In this document: piece by piece, positions 1-10,609 of the stretch | How the letters are laid out: each line of letters starts with the position of its first letter | Position numbering within the stretch: the stretch's first letter is position 1 | NCBI GenBank assembly: GCA_949316235.1 | Contig: OX438741.1 | Coordinates: 11,223,124-11,287,123, forward strand | Length of the DNA: 64,000 bases | Origin: Oegoconia quadripuncta | Lineage: Eukaryota > Arthropoda > Insecta > Lepidoptera > Autostichidae | Reading direction: 5' to 3' | Notes under the pieces: model-generated | The model's database searches: none | Told to the model about the DNA's origin: nothing | The model's input: only the letters and a program-made list of their open reading frames with translations | Position numbers and translations under genes: made by a program

Positions 1-223
1 GACCAATGCGGGTTGGGGACTTCACATGCCTTAGAATTTTTATTTCTCAGGCATGCAGGTTTCCTCACGGTGTTTTTCCTTTACCGTTCAAGAACAGTCG
101 GATAAATGCACATAAGGAATTTAATTAAATTAATTTTTTTTTTGATGCATGGCGTGCCTGGATTTCGAACCCGGACCTCCCAAATTGGGAGACCGTGTCT
201 TAACCGCTGAGCCACCGATGCTC
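1..223 (-). mobile_element. tRNA-derived SINE, family D (partial)
   Basis: Dispersed repeat read on the minus strand. Its tRNA-like head (A-box-like GGTGGCTCAGCGGTTAAGAC and a B-box-like GGGTTCGAAATCC) lies at the right end and the body runs off the window's left edge. A second copy lies at 47618-47912, sharing the words GCGGGTTGGGGACTTCACATG and CATGCAGGTTTC. The head resembles a tRNA but the T-arm is altered, so this is not a functional tRNA gene. Confidence 0.75.
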
Positions 224-451
224 TTACCTTCCCACTTATCAGTAGTTTTTCATTTTCCAGAATATTTGTCCGAATGCGAATATTTCGAATAGCAGACAAT
301 TCAAATGTTTTATAACAGTCTATCTAACTTTCTTAAAAATATACGGTAGTTTCCAACTTTCGTTTTTAAACCGATTAGACTTGGTTTTGTCATTGAACAA
401 ACCCTGCCTGATAAGAAAATGTAGTTGGGACTGCCGAATGGTTTCGAGATT

Positions 452-996
452 ACAGCGCCCTCTACATTATTCCAACTTTACCTACAACACCGCCATCTAT
501 TGTCGAGTAGAAGAACTAGTTGTTACTTCCAAGCGACATGATAGATGGCGTTGTTTTCAATATTGTGAATTTGTTATGATTATAGTAGCATAGATGGCGT
601 TATTATAAAATTTTGCAACTCTAATTGTTTACTTTTCTTTTGTTGCAGAATGCTACAAATCAAGAGCCAGTGTATCGGAAAGTGGCGATTGTTGAAAATT
701 TCTTCGACATCATTTACACCGTCCACGTAGAATTAGAGGGCAGGCCGGGAAAACACGCAGGGCAGAAACGTACCTACAGAACCGTAAGTAAAATGTCTTC
801 GTGGTTATGTAAGGGTAAAGTTCTTAATGCTAAGGAAAATCTACGGATATCATAATTTTTTCGACAAGTTTATTGCTCAAGCTTTCTTCAGTCATAGATT
901 ATTAATAATAGGAACAACGCTTTTATGAATAACGACGCGTCATTATTCTGGCACCTTGATAGAGTGGTACATAATATTTGTAATAGATGGCGCTGT
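452..996. promoter_or_regulatory. Cluster of CTCF-core-like GATGGCG/GAGGGCG motifs around a NOL4 exon
   Basis: Five close matches to the AGRKGGCGC core lie near the first visible NOL4 exon: 452-465 (minus, reads GTAGAGGGCGCTG), 489-501 (minus, ATAGATGGCGGT), 541-552 (ATAGATGGCGTT), 591-601 (TAGATGGCGTT) and 983-996 (TAGATGGCGCTGTA). Four are upstream of the exon within 150 bp. The core is known from CTCF; binding here is inference. The motifs could instead be remnants of an old repeat that carries the word. Confidence 0.4.
649..783 (+). CDS. NOL4: NOL4-like protein, internal exon (upstream of the two seen)
   Basis: This is an internal exon of 135 bp (45 codons), phase 0 at both ends. The acceptor is pyrimidine-rich ending TTGTTGCAG at 648 and the donor is ACC|GTAAGT at 784. 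The product contains VAIVENFFDIIYTVHVE followed by KHAGQKRTYRT. These closely match the N-terminal conserved block of vertebrate nucleolar protein 4 and NOL4-like (RVAVVEDFFDIIYSMHVE ... KHAGQKRTYK). NOL4 proteins are nuclear or nucleolar and poorly understood; molecular function is not established. The exon starts mid-protein, so at least one exon lies left of the window. An ATG-like start within the intron is not used. Join to the exon at 6354 preserves the reading frame and the order of conserved blocks. Confidence 0.9.
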
Positions 997-1193
997 ATCA
1001 CAAGTTTGTAATTGAACTGTTTTATGGTTTGCTCATATCGATGTGTTTTGTTAGAAGCCCGTATCATATCATCCCACTGGTGGGTATTGGCCTGTGAAGT
1101 AAATAACTCAACGAGATGTTAGCTGTTAATACATAAACCTTTATAGCACATACGGCCGTACGATTTTTCAGTTTCTACTTTCACACACATACA

Positions 1194-1468
1194 TATACAG
1201 GGTTATGATCAATTTTTTACATTTTCATATTTTCGAATAGTGCTTATACAAAAAAATTTTTTAAAAGAAAACTAGCAAAGCTATCAGCTTAATTTTTTAA
1301 TTAAAACTAATTAATTAATTTTTTAATTAAAAATAATTAATTAATTTTTTAATTAAAAATAATTAATTAATTTTTTTTTTTTTTTTTTTTTTTTTCAGCT
1401 TAAGTTTGGGAATGACCTTCCCATGCCCCTGTTCGATTTGATCCATACTTCCAGGGACACCCTGTATA
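1194..1468. mobile_element. Mariner-like MITE with short TIRs
   Basis: The ends read TATACAGGGT and ACCCTGTATA, about 10-bp terminal inverted repeats with TA at both edges, as in Tc1/mariner-type MITEs. The inside (1296-1396) is a palindromic AT array repeating AATTAATTAATTTTTTAATT several times, ending in a T run. The right arm has the word CCCATGCCCCTGTTCGAT, which I associate with lepidopteran MITEs of this kind. Confidence 0.65.
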
Positions 1469-1469
1469 A

Positions 1470-1642
1470 TGTCACGCCTGTTTCCCGTAGGGGTAGGCAG
1501 AGACCACAGACTTCCACTTGTTACGATCCTGACACACCTCTTCGGCTTCGTTCACTCTCATAAGGTTGTTCATACATGCTCGTCGGTTTAGGGTACTTTT
1601 GACTTGGCCTTTCTTTAAGACGTCCCCGATTTGATCATGGTA
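1470..1642 (-). pseudogene. RTE-like LINE ORF2 C-terminal fragment
   Basis: The minus-strand sequence matches the plus-strand copy at 13620-13912, sharing the words translating to NRRACMNN and RVNEA. It is the 3' part of an RTE-type reverse transcriptase gene common in Lepidoptera. It is short and has no intact frame. It abuts the MITE directly on its left. Confidence 0.55.
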
Positions 1643-2071
1643 CTACTACTACTACTACTTTCTACCATAATAATAGTTAATACAACATGACCAAAACAAA
1701 TAGAGAAATAATAAGGATGTTATTTGTACTGTTGTTTGTACTGGATGAACTGGGCAGTACAAACATAACAATGCATAATTAATTTACACCATGCAAAATT
1801 AAATAAAAAAGAATTTAAATGTATCCTAACAGTAGAGCCAACTTACTTATTCTATAGAAGTAAAAAAGGTTAGCAAGAGGGAGTTCAAGGGTTCGATTCG
1901 CAATGGTAGGTAATAGCATTGTTTTAATGATCCGTCACCCAAGTAATTTAGGGGTGATGTTGACATTTAGGTGTGATTAAGTGATGCGCTAACCCGTGGT
2001 GCCTCAAAACTAAAAACAACTGCGGTTATAATTTACAAACTACCTGAAAATGTTTTCCGCTCTTCTCAGTT

Positions 2072-2236
2072 TATAAATAAATATAAAAATTTCGGACACA
2101 CTAATCATCTAGTCCCAAACTAAGCAAAGCTTGTACTATGGATACTAGATAACGGATAAACATACATAAATATTTATATAAACATCCATGACTCAGGAAT
2201 AAATGTTCATATTCAGCACACAAAAATTTACCCTTA
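2072..2236 (-). mobile_element. SINE family B, headless piece
   Basis: This piece carries the family B body words CCAATCATCTAGTCCCAAAC-like and ACATACATAAATATTTATAT. Its tRNA-like head is missing: at about 2236 the sequence switches abruptly to family C. See 6026-6262 and 63405-63622 for full copies. Confidence 0.75.
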
Positions 2237-2336
2237 CATAATAAGTATTTATTTACAAAAAAAATGTATTTATGTAGTATATCAACCATCTGGTATCCAC
2301 AACATAAGCCTATAGTTGCTCAGTGTGGAACTAGCA
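2237..2336 (-). mobile_element. SINE family C, tail piece
   Basis: This segment carries the family C words ATAATAAGTATTTATTTAC and ATCAACCATCTGGTATCCAC, ending near GTGGAACTAGCAG. It is joined directly between a family B piece on the left and a family A piece on the right, forming a mosaic. Confidence 0.7.
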
Positions 2337-2520
2337 GAATACAACAATGCTATTAACATTGCTGTTTGGCGGCAAACTTAGATAAGATGGTGATAACCAA
2401 GCGGACATTTAAAATGCCCTACCACCAACCAAATCGAGTACTAAACATGTACCCCGCTGGAGATAGAATCCCCGACCTCCGGTAGGTAAACCCTGTTGTT
2501 TACATTGGCCACGGAGGCGA
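2337..2520 (-). mobile_element. SINE family A, partial
   Basis: This is the head half of the family A SINE in reverse: AACAATGCTATTAACATTGC, the GGTGGTAGGGCATTTTAAAT core in complement, then the tRNA-like head ending GCCACGGAGGCG. The 3' half is absent. Confidence 0.8.
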
Positions 2521-3157
2521 CGAAAAAAGTTTATTATTAAATGTTTTTGTATCGTACGTATCTATTATTAACTAGCCTATATCATGTTTTGGTTCCTCAT
2601 TTTTGTTTGCAAATTTTCTAACCTCCAATATGGATAGAGGTAAACTCAGCTATGTACATATATTCTGACTGTAATCTGCTTGTATTTCTTGTGCAATAAA
2701 GAATATAGTAAAATGCCAGTAGTGGTCACCCATCAAAGGACGAACGATAATCGCAAAGATAATTAAAAATTAATGGCGATATTCGACTGCGCCATAAGTG
2801 ATCACGCAGGCATCTACAGCCATCCCAATATCAGCGTAGCTGGCACTTGACACTGGCACTGCGTCTCGCTCACTTCACACGGATTATCTGATCCCCCTAT
2901 AGAAGCAGAGCCGGCTAATTGTTACCTTACCTAATGGAGATAAAGTTCAGTATGCAATGAGCAATTTTGCTAGAAAAATTCGCTTCGCTTCTCCCCTTCG
3001 CGCCAATGTGAATTGACCCTAATTCCGTAGTTTCTACACTCATGTAATACTCGTATTTTGCTGGCAACTCGAAAACGTTTAACAAGACTCATAAAATAAT
3101 TTTTAAAATATTAAAAATAAAAGATAAATAAATTTAGATATCACAGATTGCAAGCCA

Positions 3158-3341
3158 GTGGGTTGGCCCGTGACCTCAATTATGATGTTAAGGTGGAAAC
3201 CCCAACCTATTTTGGGAACTGGCTATCTTATCACAAATTCCGGATTACAACAATGCTATCCATATTGCTTCTTGGCGGTAGACTTAGATGTGGTAGCTGG
3301 CCATTCGGGCATTTAAAAATGCCCTACCAACTTCACATAAA
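3158..3341 (-). mobile_element. SINE family A, diverged partial copy
   Basis: It shares GATGTTAAG, GTGGAAACCCCAAC, GGCTATCTTATC, ACAATGCTAT and AAATGCCCTACCAAC with other family A copies, with several small deletions. The tRNA-like head is absent. Confidence 0.65.
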
Positions 3342-3412
3342 ATACACGGAGCCGATCAAAATGAAATCAGTCGGTGGCAATCTATTTAATTTTTTATTTT
3401 ATTTATTAATTT

Positions 3413-3605
3413 AACCGCCTCCGTGGCTCAATGTAAACAACATAGGGTTTACGAATCGGAGGTCGCGAGTTCGATTCCCAGCGGAGTACATGTTTAGTAC
3501 TCAGTTTGGTTGGTGGTAGGGCATTTGATATGTCCGCCTGGCTAGCTACCACCATCTTATCCAAAAAACTGCCGCCAAACAGCGATGTTAATAGCATTGT
3601 TGTGT
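3413..3605 (+). mobile_element. SINE family A, 3'-truncated
   Basis: It begins AACCGCCTCCGTGGCTCAAT with the tRNA-like head (A-box TGGCTCAATG; B-box GAGTTCGATTCCC) and stops after ATAGCATTGTTGTGTTCCG. The usual 3' half with the GTGATTGAGGTCAAGTG block is missing. Confidence 0.85.
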
Positions 3606-4339
3606 TCCGAGGAACAAAGAGTTTAAAGTAAGTTTAAGACGTTTTGAAGAACCTGAATTTCAAATGTGTCTTGATATGGTTGTGGAAAGATGAAGATAAA
3701 ATGACTGAATATAATATCATAATAGATGGTATAACAGTTGAACAGGCAATTAGTGTATTTGGGAGTACGTTTACAAGAGACGGTAAATGTGAGGATGATA
3801 TTCTGTCATCTGTCCCGGTACAGCAAAGCTGATGACACTCCCTTTTGCCTTGACTATTCAAAATTCTTACTATGTCAATAGCATTAAGTTAAAGAGGAAC
3901 TAAGGCAATAAATAATTTTTATTATTATTATTACTTTAGTTTATATTAGTTTAAACTCTCTAAGGAGGTAAAATTGTGCACGGGCCTAAGCCAATCTACG
4001 TTATGTCAATTTAACGAGAGGAATTTCCTTACTAGTCTGCATGTGTTTAAGATTGTTGCTTTTTGTAGTAGTGTGGCTATGGATGGATGAATGTCTAGTG
4101 TGTTGAGGCTGGTGTGTAGTGTCTTGGGTATTACGCCGGTGGTAGAAATGATGATTGGGATGATTTCTTTATTATTATTATTACATTGAAAGGAGAGTGA
4201 AAGCAGGAAACTGTGTGAATGGGGACATGCGTCCCGTTGTGGGCAGTCAGTCATTGTCAAACAAGGCAAGAGTGGCAATCCACAATTACATGTTGGTGCT
4301 CACGCTGATGTTGACGCAGCGAATTTTGGGTATAGCAGA
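3606..4339. other. No recognised gene or repeat
   Basis: AT-rich sequence with short (ATT)n runs near 3918-3938 and 4168-4185. Short open frames here do not resemble any protein I know. Confidence 0.5.
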
Positions 4340-5100
4340 AGAAGCATGAGAGCAGAATCAATGCAGTAGAAATGCGTTTGGTTGATAGATTAAGGAAATG
4401 TGTTATTTATTAGAAAAAGGTGTGGCGAGCCGGGTTGTTCGTCATCCCGCACGAAAAAGTCTCGCACGATCTTGCGACTTGGCACCATTCGATTTTACCT
4501 AACATTTTTGTCGTCAACTCGTACGACCATGAAAATCTGAGGTAACTATGTACAGTCAGCTACAAAAAGTTTTTTTAAAACGTTTAAGAGGGCTTATCAA
4601 TAAAAAAAAATGGCGTAAAAACTATCAAGATTTAGTACACTGTCGGTAATTCTCTAGACAGTGGATAGAACAGAATTTCGATATTTATCTTAATTCAGGA
4701 GAAAATGATTTTATAGTGGCACTAATGTGCGGTGGTCGTTTATTCGTAGTCGTTTAAAGAAATTGGTTTCAATATTTTTTTACCCGGCCGTACTTTGTAC
4801 GTGCGTGCGAGTTGCCGACAAAAATATTAGGTAAAATCGAATGGTGTCAAGTCGCACGATCGTGCGAGACTTTTTCGTGCGGGATGACGAACAACCCGGC
4901 GTGCCAGATGACACAGGTCAGTAATTAAGATAGAAAGAGGTACGTTACGGTGGTTTAGGTATTTGGAACGAATGAGTGAAAGGAGAATAACGAAGGCGAT
5001 AATTATATAACGAAAGTGTGAATGGAAGTGCCGGTAAAGGTCGACCAAGAAGGACGTACGTCAATCAAGTGACTGTACTCACAAAAGGTAAGGTGCGGTA
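4340..5100 (+). pseudogene. Decayed RTE-like reverse transcriptase C-terminus, split by a foldback element
   Basis: Pieces read in shifting frames on both sides of the element at 4430-4899 resemble the RTE ORF2 end: AVEMRLVDRLRK-like on the left, and on the right a TLRWFxxxERMSERRITKA-like block and GKGRPRRTYVNQV. Several frameshifts and stops are present, so it is long dead. The family call rests on remembered motif shape only. Confidence 0.45.
4430..4899. mobile_element. Foldback MITE with about 115-bp inverted arms
   Basis: The left arm starts CCGGGTTGTTCGTCATCCCG and the right arm ends in its exact complement. The similarity continues inward for about 115 bp through the words ACGAAAAAGTCTCGCACGAT and CATTCGATTTTACCTAA, with few mismatches. 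The 240-bp centre is unrelated AT-rich DNA. No clear target-site duplication was resolved. Confidence 0.8.
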
Positions 5101-5159
5101 CCACTAACATAAGATAAGACAAGATAACATTTATTTCAGTATAAAGTAATCAAAGAAGA

Positions 5160-5393
5160 AGAAAGGAAGGAAGAGGAAGGCCTAGGCGTAATTACTTTGA
5201 CCAAGTGAAAGAAAAGGTGAATGTCGAGTCGTACCAAGAGGTTAAAACGAAGGCGGAAAGTGGAGAGACGTGGTCATTACTCCACTGACAAGAGCATAGT
5301 TCTTAAATAATTTAATTATAATAACATAATAGAGTTTGGGGGAGGCCTTTGCCCAGCAGTGGGATACGATAGGCTAATTAAAAAAAAAAAACA
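5160..5393 (+). pseudogene. RTE-like LINE 3' end fragment
   Basis: A coding-like stretch (PRRNYFDQVKEK, then GETWSLLHxQEHSS) is followed by GGGGGAGGCCTTTGCCCAGC and an A-run. This is the typical shape of the 3' end of lepidopteran RTE elements (compare the antisense copy at 49262-49355 and the piece at 18290-18412). Confidence 0.55.
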
Positions 5394-5676
5394 TAATAAT
5401 TAGAAGTAACTTATTTGCTTTGCTAACCCACTCAGTTAGTACGAGCGTGTATGAAGCATTTGATGAAGGGGGGAAGAAGCAAAAGTAGTATGTAAGGAAC
5501 GTTCCAAGTGGAAATCTATTTACCTACCTCAAGGGGAAGCAGGCGTGAGCGTATGTTGTATGTCTTGATAATGCTATCATCTCATAAATACAGAGCAATT
5601 TAAAATAGGCCTTCATAATACTCGTACAAATTAAGATTTCTCAGGAAATAAGTAACGTTTTTTTTCTTTCTTTTTT

Positions 5677-5893
5677 TATATGAGAGGGCGGCAAACGACC
5701 ATGCGGGTCACCTGATGGAAAGCAATCACCGCCGCCCATGGACACCCGCAACACCAAAAGGGTCACAGATGCGTTGCCGGCCTTTGAGGAAGGTGTAGGC
5801 TCGTTTCTTGAAGGTTCCAAGTCCGTTCTACAGGGTGGTCGTACGTGGTAGGAAGTTTCTTGAGAAACGTACAGTGGTAGACTTCCACTTTTT
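5677..5893 (-). pseudogene. Non-LTR retrotransposon ORF2 C-terminus and 3' end (family E)
   Basis: On the minus strand this encodes a tail ending in a conserved block [20 protein letters not shown] before a stop, preceded by the [16 protein letters not shown] segment. It is a shorter relative of the copy at 49430-49690, missing about 30 bp in the middle. Only the end of the element remains. Confidence 0.7.
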
Positions 5894-6025
5894 TCGTTAA
5901 TAATCAAGTTACAGGAATATCTTAAAGTTATATCGAAATACATTCATGATTTCTTCAGTAAACTTAATTTGTATTATGCAGGTGTATTTGTTTCAACTGT
6001 AGGTACTATTTCATTTGTATTACCT

Positions 6026-6262
6026 ATAAATAATAAATAAATAAATATTTCGGACACTTACACCAATCATCTAGTCCCAAACTAAGCAAAGCTTGTACTA
6101 TGGATACTAAGCCACGGATAAACATACATAAATATTTATATAAATATCCATGGCTTGGGAATAAATGTTTGTATGCATCACACAAACATTTACCCTTCAC
6201 GGGATTCGAACCCTCCACCGTTGGTTTCGCTGCCAGGGTCACTATCCACTACACCAATCGGT
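6026..6262 (-). mobile_element. SINE family B, near full length
   Basis: The minus strand reads from a tRNA-like head (GGTGTAGTGGATAGTGACCC; B-box GGTTCGAATCCC) into the body with CTAGTCCCAAACTAAGCAAA in complement and ends in a (TTTA)n tail at 6026-6050. It lies about 90 bp upstream of the NOL4 exon at 6354, inside the intron. Confidence 0.85.
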
Positions 6263-6353
6263 TGGTCGTATGAAGTTAGTTAAAAAATTAGGTGCCCTTC
6301 TTCATTAGTAAAATACCATTATCCCTTTCTAATGATCTCTTCCTCGCCCACAG

Positions 6354-7217
6354 ATAACCGAAACGTACGCGTTCTTGCCGCGGGAGGCGGTCACGCGCTT
6401 CCTCACCGGATGCGCGGAGTGTGCGCGGCGCCCGCGCAGCGCCTCCCCTCCGCCCCTGCCTACCCCATCGCCTTCCCCAACAAGACACCCCACCTACCTA
6501 CCCTTCCTACCTCACTGCACCACAGACTACACAAGAAACTGGGAGTCCGAAATCGACGCAGCTCATTCCAACTATCCCTATGAAACGAAATTTGAATACA
6601 CAGAACTCCAACCAATAAAAAAGATCGAAAGCCCCAAACCGACGGATATAGAAGAACAGGAGCCTACTTACATAGAATTAACGTCGAAAAAAGTCAATGG
6701 ATTTGATTCAACGGCTTTGTACAACAGAAATTCCCCGGTAGAACCCGCGTTTAGAGAAGAAGAACCAGTTAGAACAGACCCCGAGATAGACAAGGACGAT
6801 AGTTTAATAGATGTAGAAGATGTCAAATCTGACAGCCCTCTTCTTCTCGCAACGCAGAAGGAAGAAGAAGAAAGTAAAAAAGAAGAATCTGTCAGCGAAA
6901 GTACTAGGACAACAGAGGACGGAGAGATTACAGAGAGTAAGACTGAAGTTAGGAGGGAGAAGAAATATAATCCGTTGGACGTTGCTAACTTGACGTCGAA
7001 AGATCCGCCTAAATCTAGATCGCCGCCGCGAAAGAAACTGTTGCCTTCAAGTATAGAATACTCAAATTCATTTGGGAGGTTTCCAAAACCTTGGAGACCT
7101 GATGGGGGGCTCTACTACAGCGGCGAGGAGGTTGACTACAGCGTGCCTATTACGACAGCGTACCTGAAGCATATGAGGAATCTGGCGTATCAGGAACGTG
7201 TGGACATGGAAAATAAG
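6354..7217 (+). CDS. NOL4: NOL4-like protein, large internal exon
   Basis: This exon of 864 bp (288 codons) is phase 0 at both ends, with acceptor CCCACAG at 6353 and donor AAG|GTAAGT at 7218. It opens with ITETYAFLPREAVTRFLTGC, nearly identical to the vertebrate NOL4 block that follows KHAGQKRTY, so splicing from 783 restores the known domain order. After residue ~27 comes a poorly conserved stretch of about 220 residues rich in Pro, Ser, Glu and Lys, with an acidic run of Glu-rich residues and a basic SRSPPRKK segment that could act as a nuclear localisation signal. It closes with VDYSVPITTAYLKHM, matching the vertebrate IDYNMPITMAYMKHM block. In vertebrates these two conserved blocks are only about 30 residues apart, so the insertion is an insect-side expansion. 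The C-terminal NOL4 homology region is not in this exon. Confidence 0.92.
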
Positions 7218-9587
7218 GTAAGTTTTAGTTGTATGGCGATGTAAAATTAAATGATAATCCTATATATTTTTTATTATAGATCGGATTATAGTGCCTTTTG
7301 AGATACCTACAGGAGAACAGCCAATATAGGTTTACAAAAATTCAACCATTCCTACTTTTTGCTCGGACAAACGACTTTCAGAATTTAAGCATCATTTTGT
7401 GGCACGTTTGAACCTAACTCAACTTCGGAACCTGAGAGCGGCCGCGGCGGTCGGACCCGTCGGGTTGGCCGTCCCAGTGGTCAGCCCGCCCAGCGGTCAA
7501 GCTCACCCCGCAAGTGAGCCTTTGTGAAGACTTCTTTGCACTATGTTGTTAGGTAGTTATATGGGTTCACAAAACTCCTCACTTGATCAAATATTAATGA
7601 GAAGTTACTTGCTTTTTAATTTAATGATATATAACTTATTTTTTATATAACTCTGTCTAATCATTTATCCAAACTATGAAGAAAGCTATATCCAAAGAAT
7701 GACATGGCATGACATTTGACCTCAGTTTCAAAGTCAAACAAAAATCGAAATTACCAGGAGCGCATAAATTGATAGGCGTGAAACGGAGGCCACCTGACAC
7801 ATAACCCTGTAACGCTCGCGGCGTCCTACGCGACCCGCGATTGATTCAGACGAATGTCCCGCACAAAGGACCTTAGCGTCACGCCATAATCGGGCGCCGC
7901 ATCTTTTCTAACTCATTTTTCTCGCTTGGGGCGAGCGGGTGGTAGTGGGAGGGAAACGGGAGGGAAGGCACGAGGTTTCATCAGCCCGAGGGGGCGTTAC
8001 GGTATTAGACAAGACACAAAAACGATGCCCGAAGGAGAAGTGGGCAAGTACACTTTCTGATGACGGTTTTTTGTGACGTACGATCTGCTTTGTAGACGTT
8101 TCTTGGGAGTTGTGGAGCGAGAAATAATGGGGGTAGTAAATTTTTTAGGTTGTATTTTGTAATAAATTATGAAGGAGGGTTCTGCGTTATTTGATAACTG
8201 AATAGGGCTGTGTGTTTATTTACTTGTTTTATATAATAATTAAATTTCATTAAAAAAACTATTATCCTGTGAATACATAATATTGGTTATGAATTTTATT
8301 CTTAACTAATTAGAGTTTTAATTTTATGACTCTTCTAATTAGCAAATATACCGTAGAAATCTACTCTATTTCTATCTATTATTATTATACGTAAATAATA
8401 ATTTTGACGTGCACAGGTAATTATTTGCTATCACTTTCGCCACTTATTACTGGTTTTTTTTATGTACAAACGAAACAATTGTGACATTAGCTTTAGTAAA
8501 AACACATTGTTTCTTGTCCCAAATAAAATACATAATTTTACTGATTCTGATTATTACAAGTAGTCTCAGAATTTGTGCTTCGCAGGCTGCATCGAGAAGC
8601 TCCTCTTAAGAGGTTTATTTTCATTTGTTTTTTTTAAATATGACCAGGTATATTTGTCTTAAAAAATGTCTTATAAAACTGCAATTAAAATAAATAACGT
8701 ACACATATCGCCACATCTTACGCGTCCAAGATTGTTGCCTTACAAAAGTTTAGGTACGACCTTTTCCGCCTGGCGTCTCCCGAAGGGTCAGTCCTAGCCC
8801 GTCCATAAGAGGGTATCGTCCCTTCGACCCCCAAAAGTGCCTTATCCCCCGGCCGGGGTTCGCATCGCACTGCGACTTGTAAGATTGATTGGGGCTCCTT
8901 CAGTCCATTGCCGGCCCCCTTGTGGGATATTCGACCCTCCTCCCTTTTTCTCGGGTACTGTGTGCCAGGATGTAGAGTTTCTAGATTAGCGAAGTTAGTT
9001 TTGTAGATGAATGTCTTAAAAGCTGGGTATATTTATACTAGTTATTAGCCGATGCTCCACAGTAGGATGACAAAGTTTGTTTTTAGCGATTTCTATTTTC
9101 CTTAATTACATATAAAAGCATTCTACTTCAAATTTTAAAAGCTAATTAAAGGCATTTCATGTTTACAATTTAAATTATTTTAGAATGTTAACCAACGTTA
9201 TCTATTACTAGATATTATTATAGATACTAAAACTTAAAATATAAAAGAAAACAAAATTTGATATCAATGGGGGTTCTAAAAAGGACACTTTAGATGTATC
9301 ATGACAATAATATATACTACATAATAAAAATACTACAAATTCACAAAATGGTCACTTTGTTTAATAATGCATATTATTCAATAATTGACGTAATTAACAG
9401 TTTTCTGACGAATTGCATTTAATGAATTGTTCAAAGTCGATTTTAAGGCTCGTATTTCAGAATGTTACTCAATCGTAAATCTGCGCTTGAGCATAGTTAG
9501 AAAGAGATGTCGCTATACAAGTTACATAACGCTGTCCTTAAACGGAGATCTCTGCTTGGTTAACATTCTGTGATAAGATAATCATAT
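7218..9587. other. NOL4 downstream intron (or flank) with two GC-rich islands
   Basis: No exon was recognised. GC-rich islands lie at about 7430-7520, 7740-8000 and 8740-8960; the rest is AT-rich. The island at 8740-8960 is CT-rich with no long open frame and no sign of a tRNA or coding exon. Confidence 0.5.
7740..8000 (-). promoter_or_regulatory. GC-rich island with CCTGGTA motif (site 1)
   Basis: The motif on the minus strand is TATGCGCTCCTGGTAA at 7751-7766. GC-rich, apparently unique DNA follows to about 8000. It is the first of roughly 18 sites sharing TATGNNNYCCTGGTAM. Function is inferred only from recurrence. Confidence 0.4.
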
Positions 9588-9929
9588 AACCGCCTCCGTG
9601 GCTCAATGTAAACAACATTGGGTTTACGATTCGGGGGTCGCGGGTTCGATCCCTAGCGGAGTACATGTTTAAGAACTCGGCTTGGTTGGTGGTAGGGCAT
9701 TTTAAATGTCCGCCTGGCTAGCTACCACCATCTTATCTAAATCTGCCGCCAAGGAGCAATGTTAATAGCATTGTTGTGTTCCGGCTGTCAAAGATAAGAT
9801 AGCCAGTCCCCCAAATGTGTTGGGGTTTCCGGGTCAGTACGCTTCCACCTCCGACCTCATCTTCATTTAACATCAGGTATGATTGAGGTCAAGTACCAAC
9901 TGTTTTGCACAAAAAAAAACAAAAAAAAT
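9588..9929 (+). mobile_element. SINE family A, full length
   Basis: This is the best full-length reference copy here, about 340 bp. The tRNA-like head is AACCGCCTCCGTGGCTCAAT ... GCGGGTTCGATCCC. The body holds GGTTGGTGGTAGGGCATTTT, CTAGCTACCACCATCTTATC and AATAGCATTGTTGTGTTCCG. The end has a GATTGAGGTCAAGT block and an A-rich tail. Confidence 0.9.
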
Positions 9930-10022
9930 AACGCTTGAAATTCTTGTTTTTCCCAGTTAAGGCTTTGTTTATGAGATATATGTATATTATTTACTTGTCG
10001 ATTTTGATATCATATGTACACT

Positions 10023-10160
10023 CTTAAAATTCAAAATTCAAAAATTCAAAATTCAAAAATGTTTTATTTCGTAAGTTATAAGAATAACATTTGAAATCGT
10101 CATGTAACATTTTTAACCCGTAAGAAGATGAGGAACTTTTACGACCGCAGTACTTTTTGA
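10023..10160 (-). mobile_element. Non-LTR retrotransposon 3' end with (TTTTGAA)n tail
   Basis: The + strand starts with about five AAAATTC-type units (10024-10060), the complement of a LINE tail, followed by sequence like a retroelement 3' end. The plus-oriented piece at 34780-34935 ends in a related TTTTGATTTTGAG tail. Confidence 0.5.
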
Positions 10161-10609
10161 AAGCCAATTTATGGACATTACTCCAAAATATCCAGCAAAA
10201 CAAACACGCATACCTCTTCCAGCTACCGCTTACACACACGCCACCCCCTTTTTTCACCAACAGGGGCTGTTAATAACACAACACGCTATTTTATTCGCCG
10301 TCCGGCGCTTGCGGCCGAGGCTGGCTCGTGCGACCGCTTTGATGTCAGAGATTAGAACTTTGTTTAGTTATAGTATGATGCGATGTATGAAATCGGAATG
10401 TTTGATACCATTGTTGTAGCGGTTCGCCGTGAATGCTGCCGTGTTTGATTGAAACTTTTGTTATGGAATTTTGAAGCTTAAACCGTGGAAAACTTTTGTT
10501 GTTCATGTAAAACTGTGGAGAGGTTACATCAACCATTAATATGTATCACGTATAGCATAAAAACATTATGATTTTAGAAACTCACACCAATTAATGTAAA
10601 ATAAATGTT

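Larger units (their letters stand above)
784..6353 (+). other. NOL4-like intron, repeat-rich (5.57 kb)
   Basis: This interval is bounded by a GTAAGT donor at 784 and a CCCACAG acceptor ending at 6353. It holds a mariner-type MITE, RTE-like fragments, at least six SINE pieces and a 470-bp foldback element, annotated separately. Between them (784-1193, 1660-2070, 2521-3157) I see only AT-rich unique or unrecognisable sequence. A short (TAC)n run sits at 1637-1662. Confidence 0.8.

Noticed and set aside
8740..8960. GC-rich block as a possible NOL4 exon
   Set aside because: No open frame long enough, no flanking AG/GT pair with conserved peptide, and no resemblance to the C-terminal NOL4 region.
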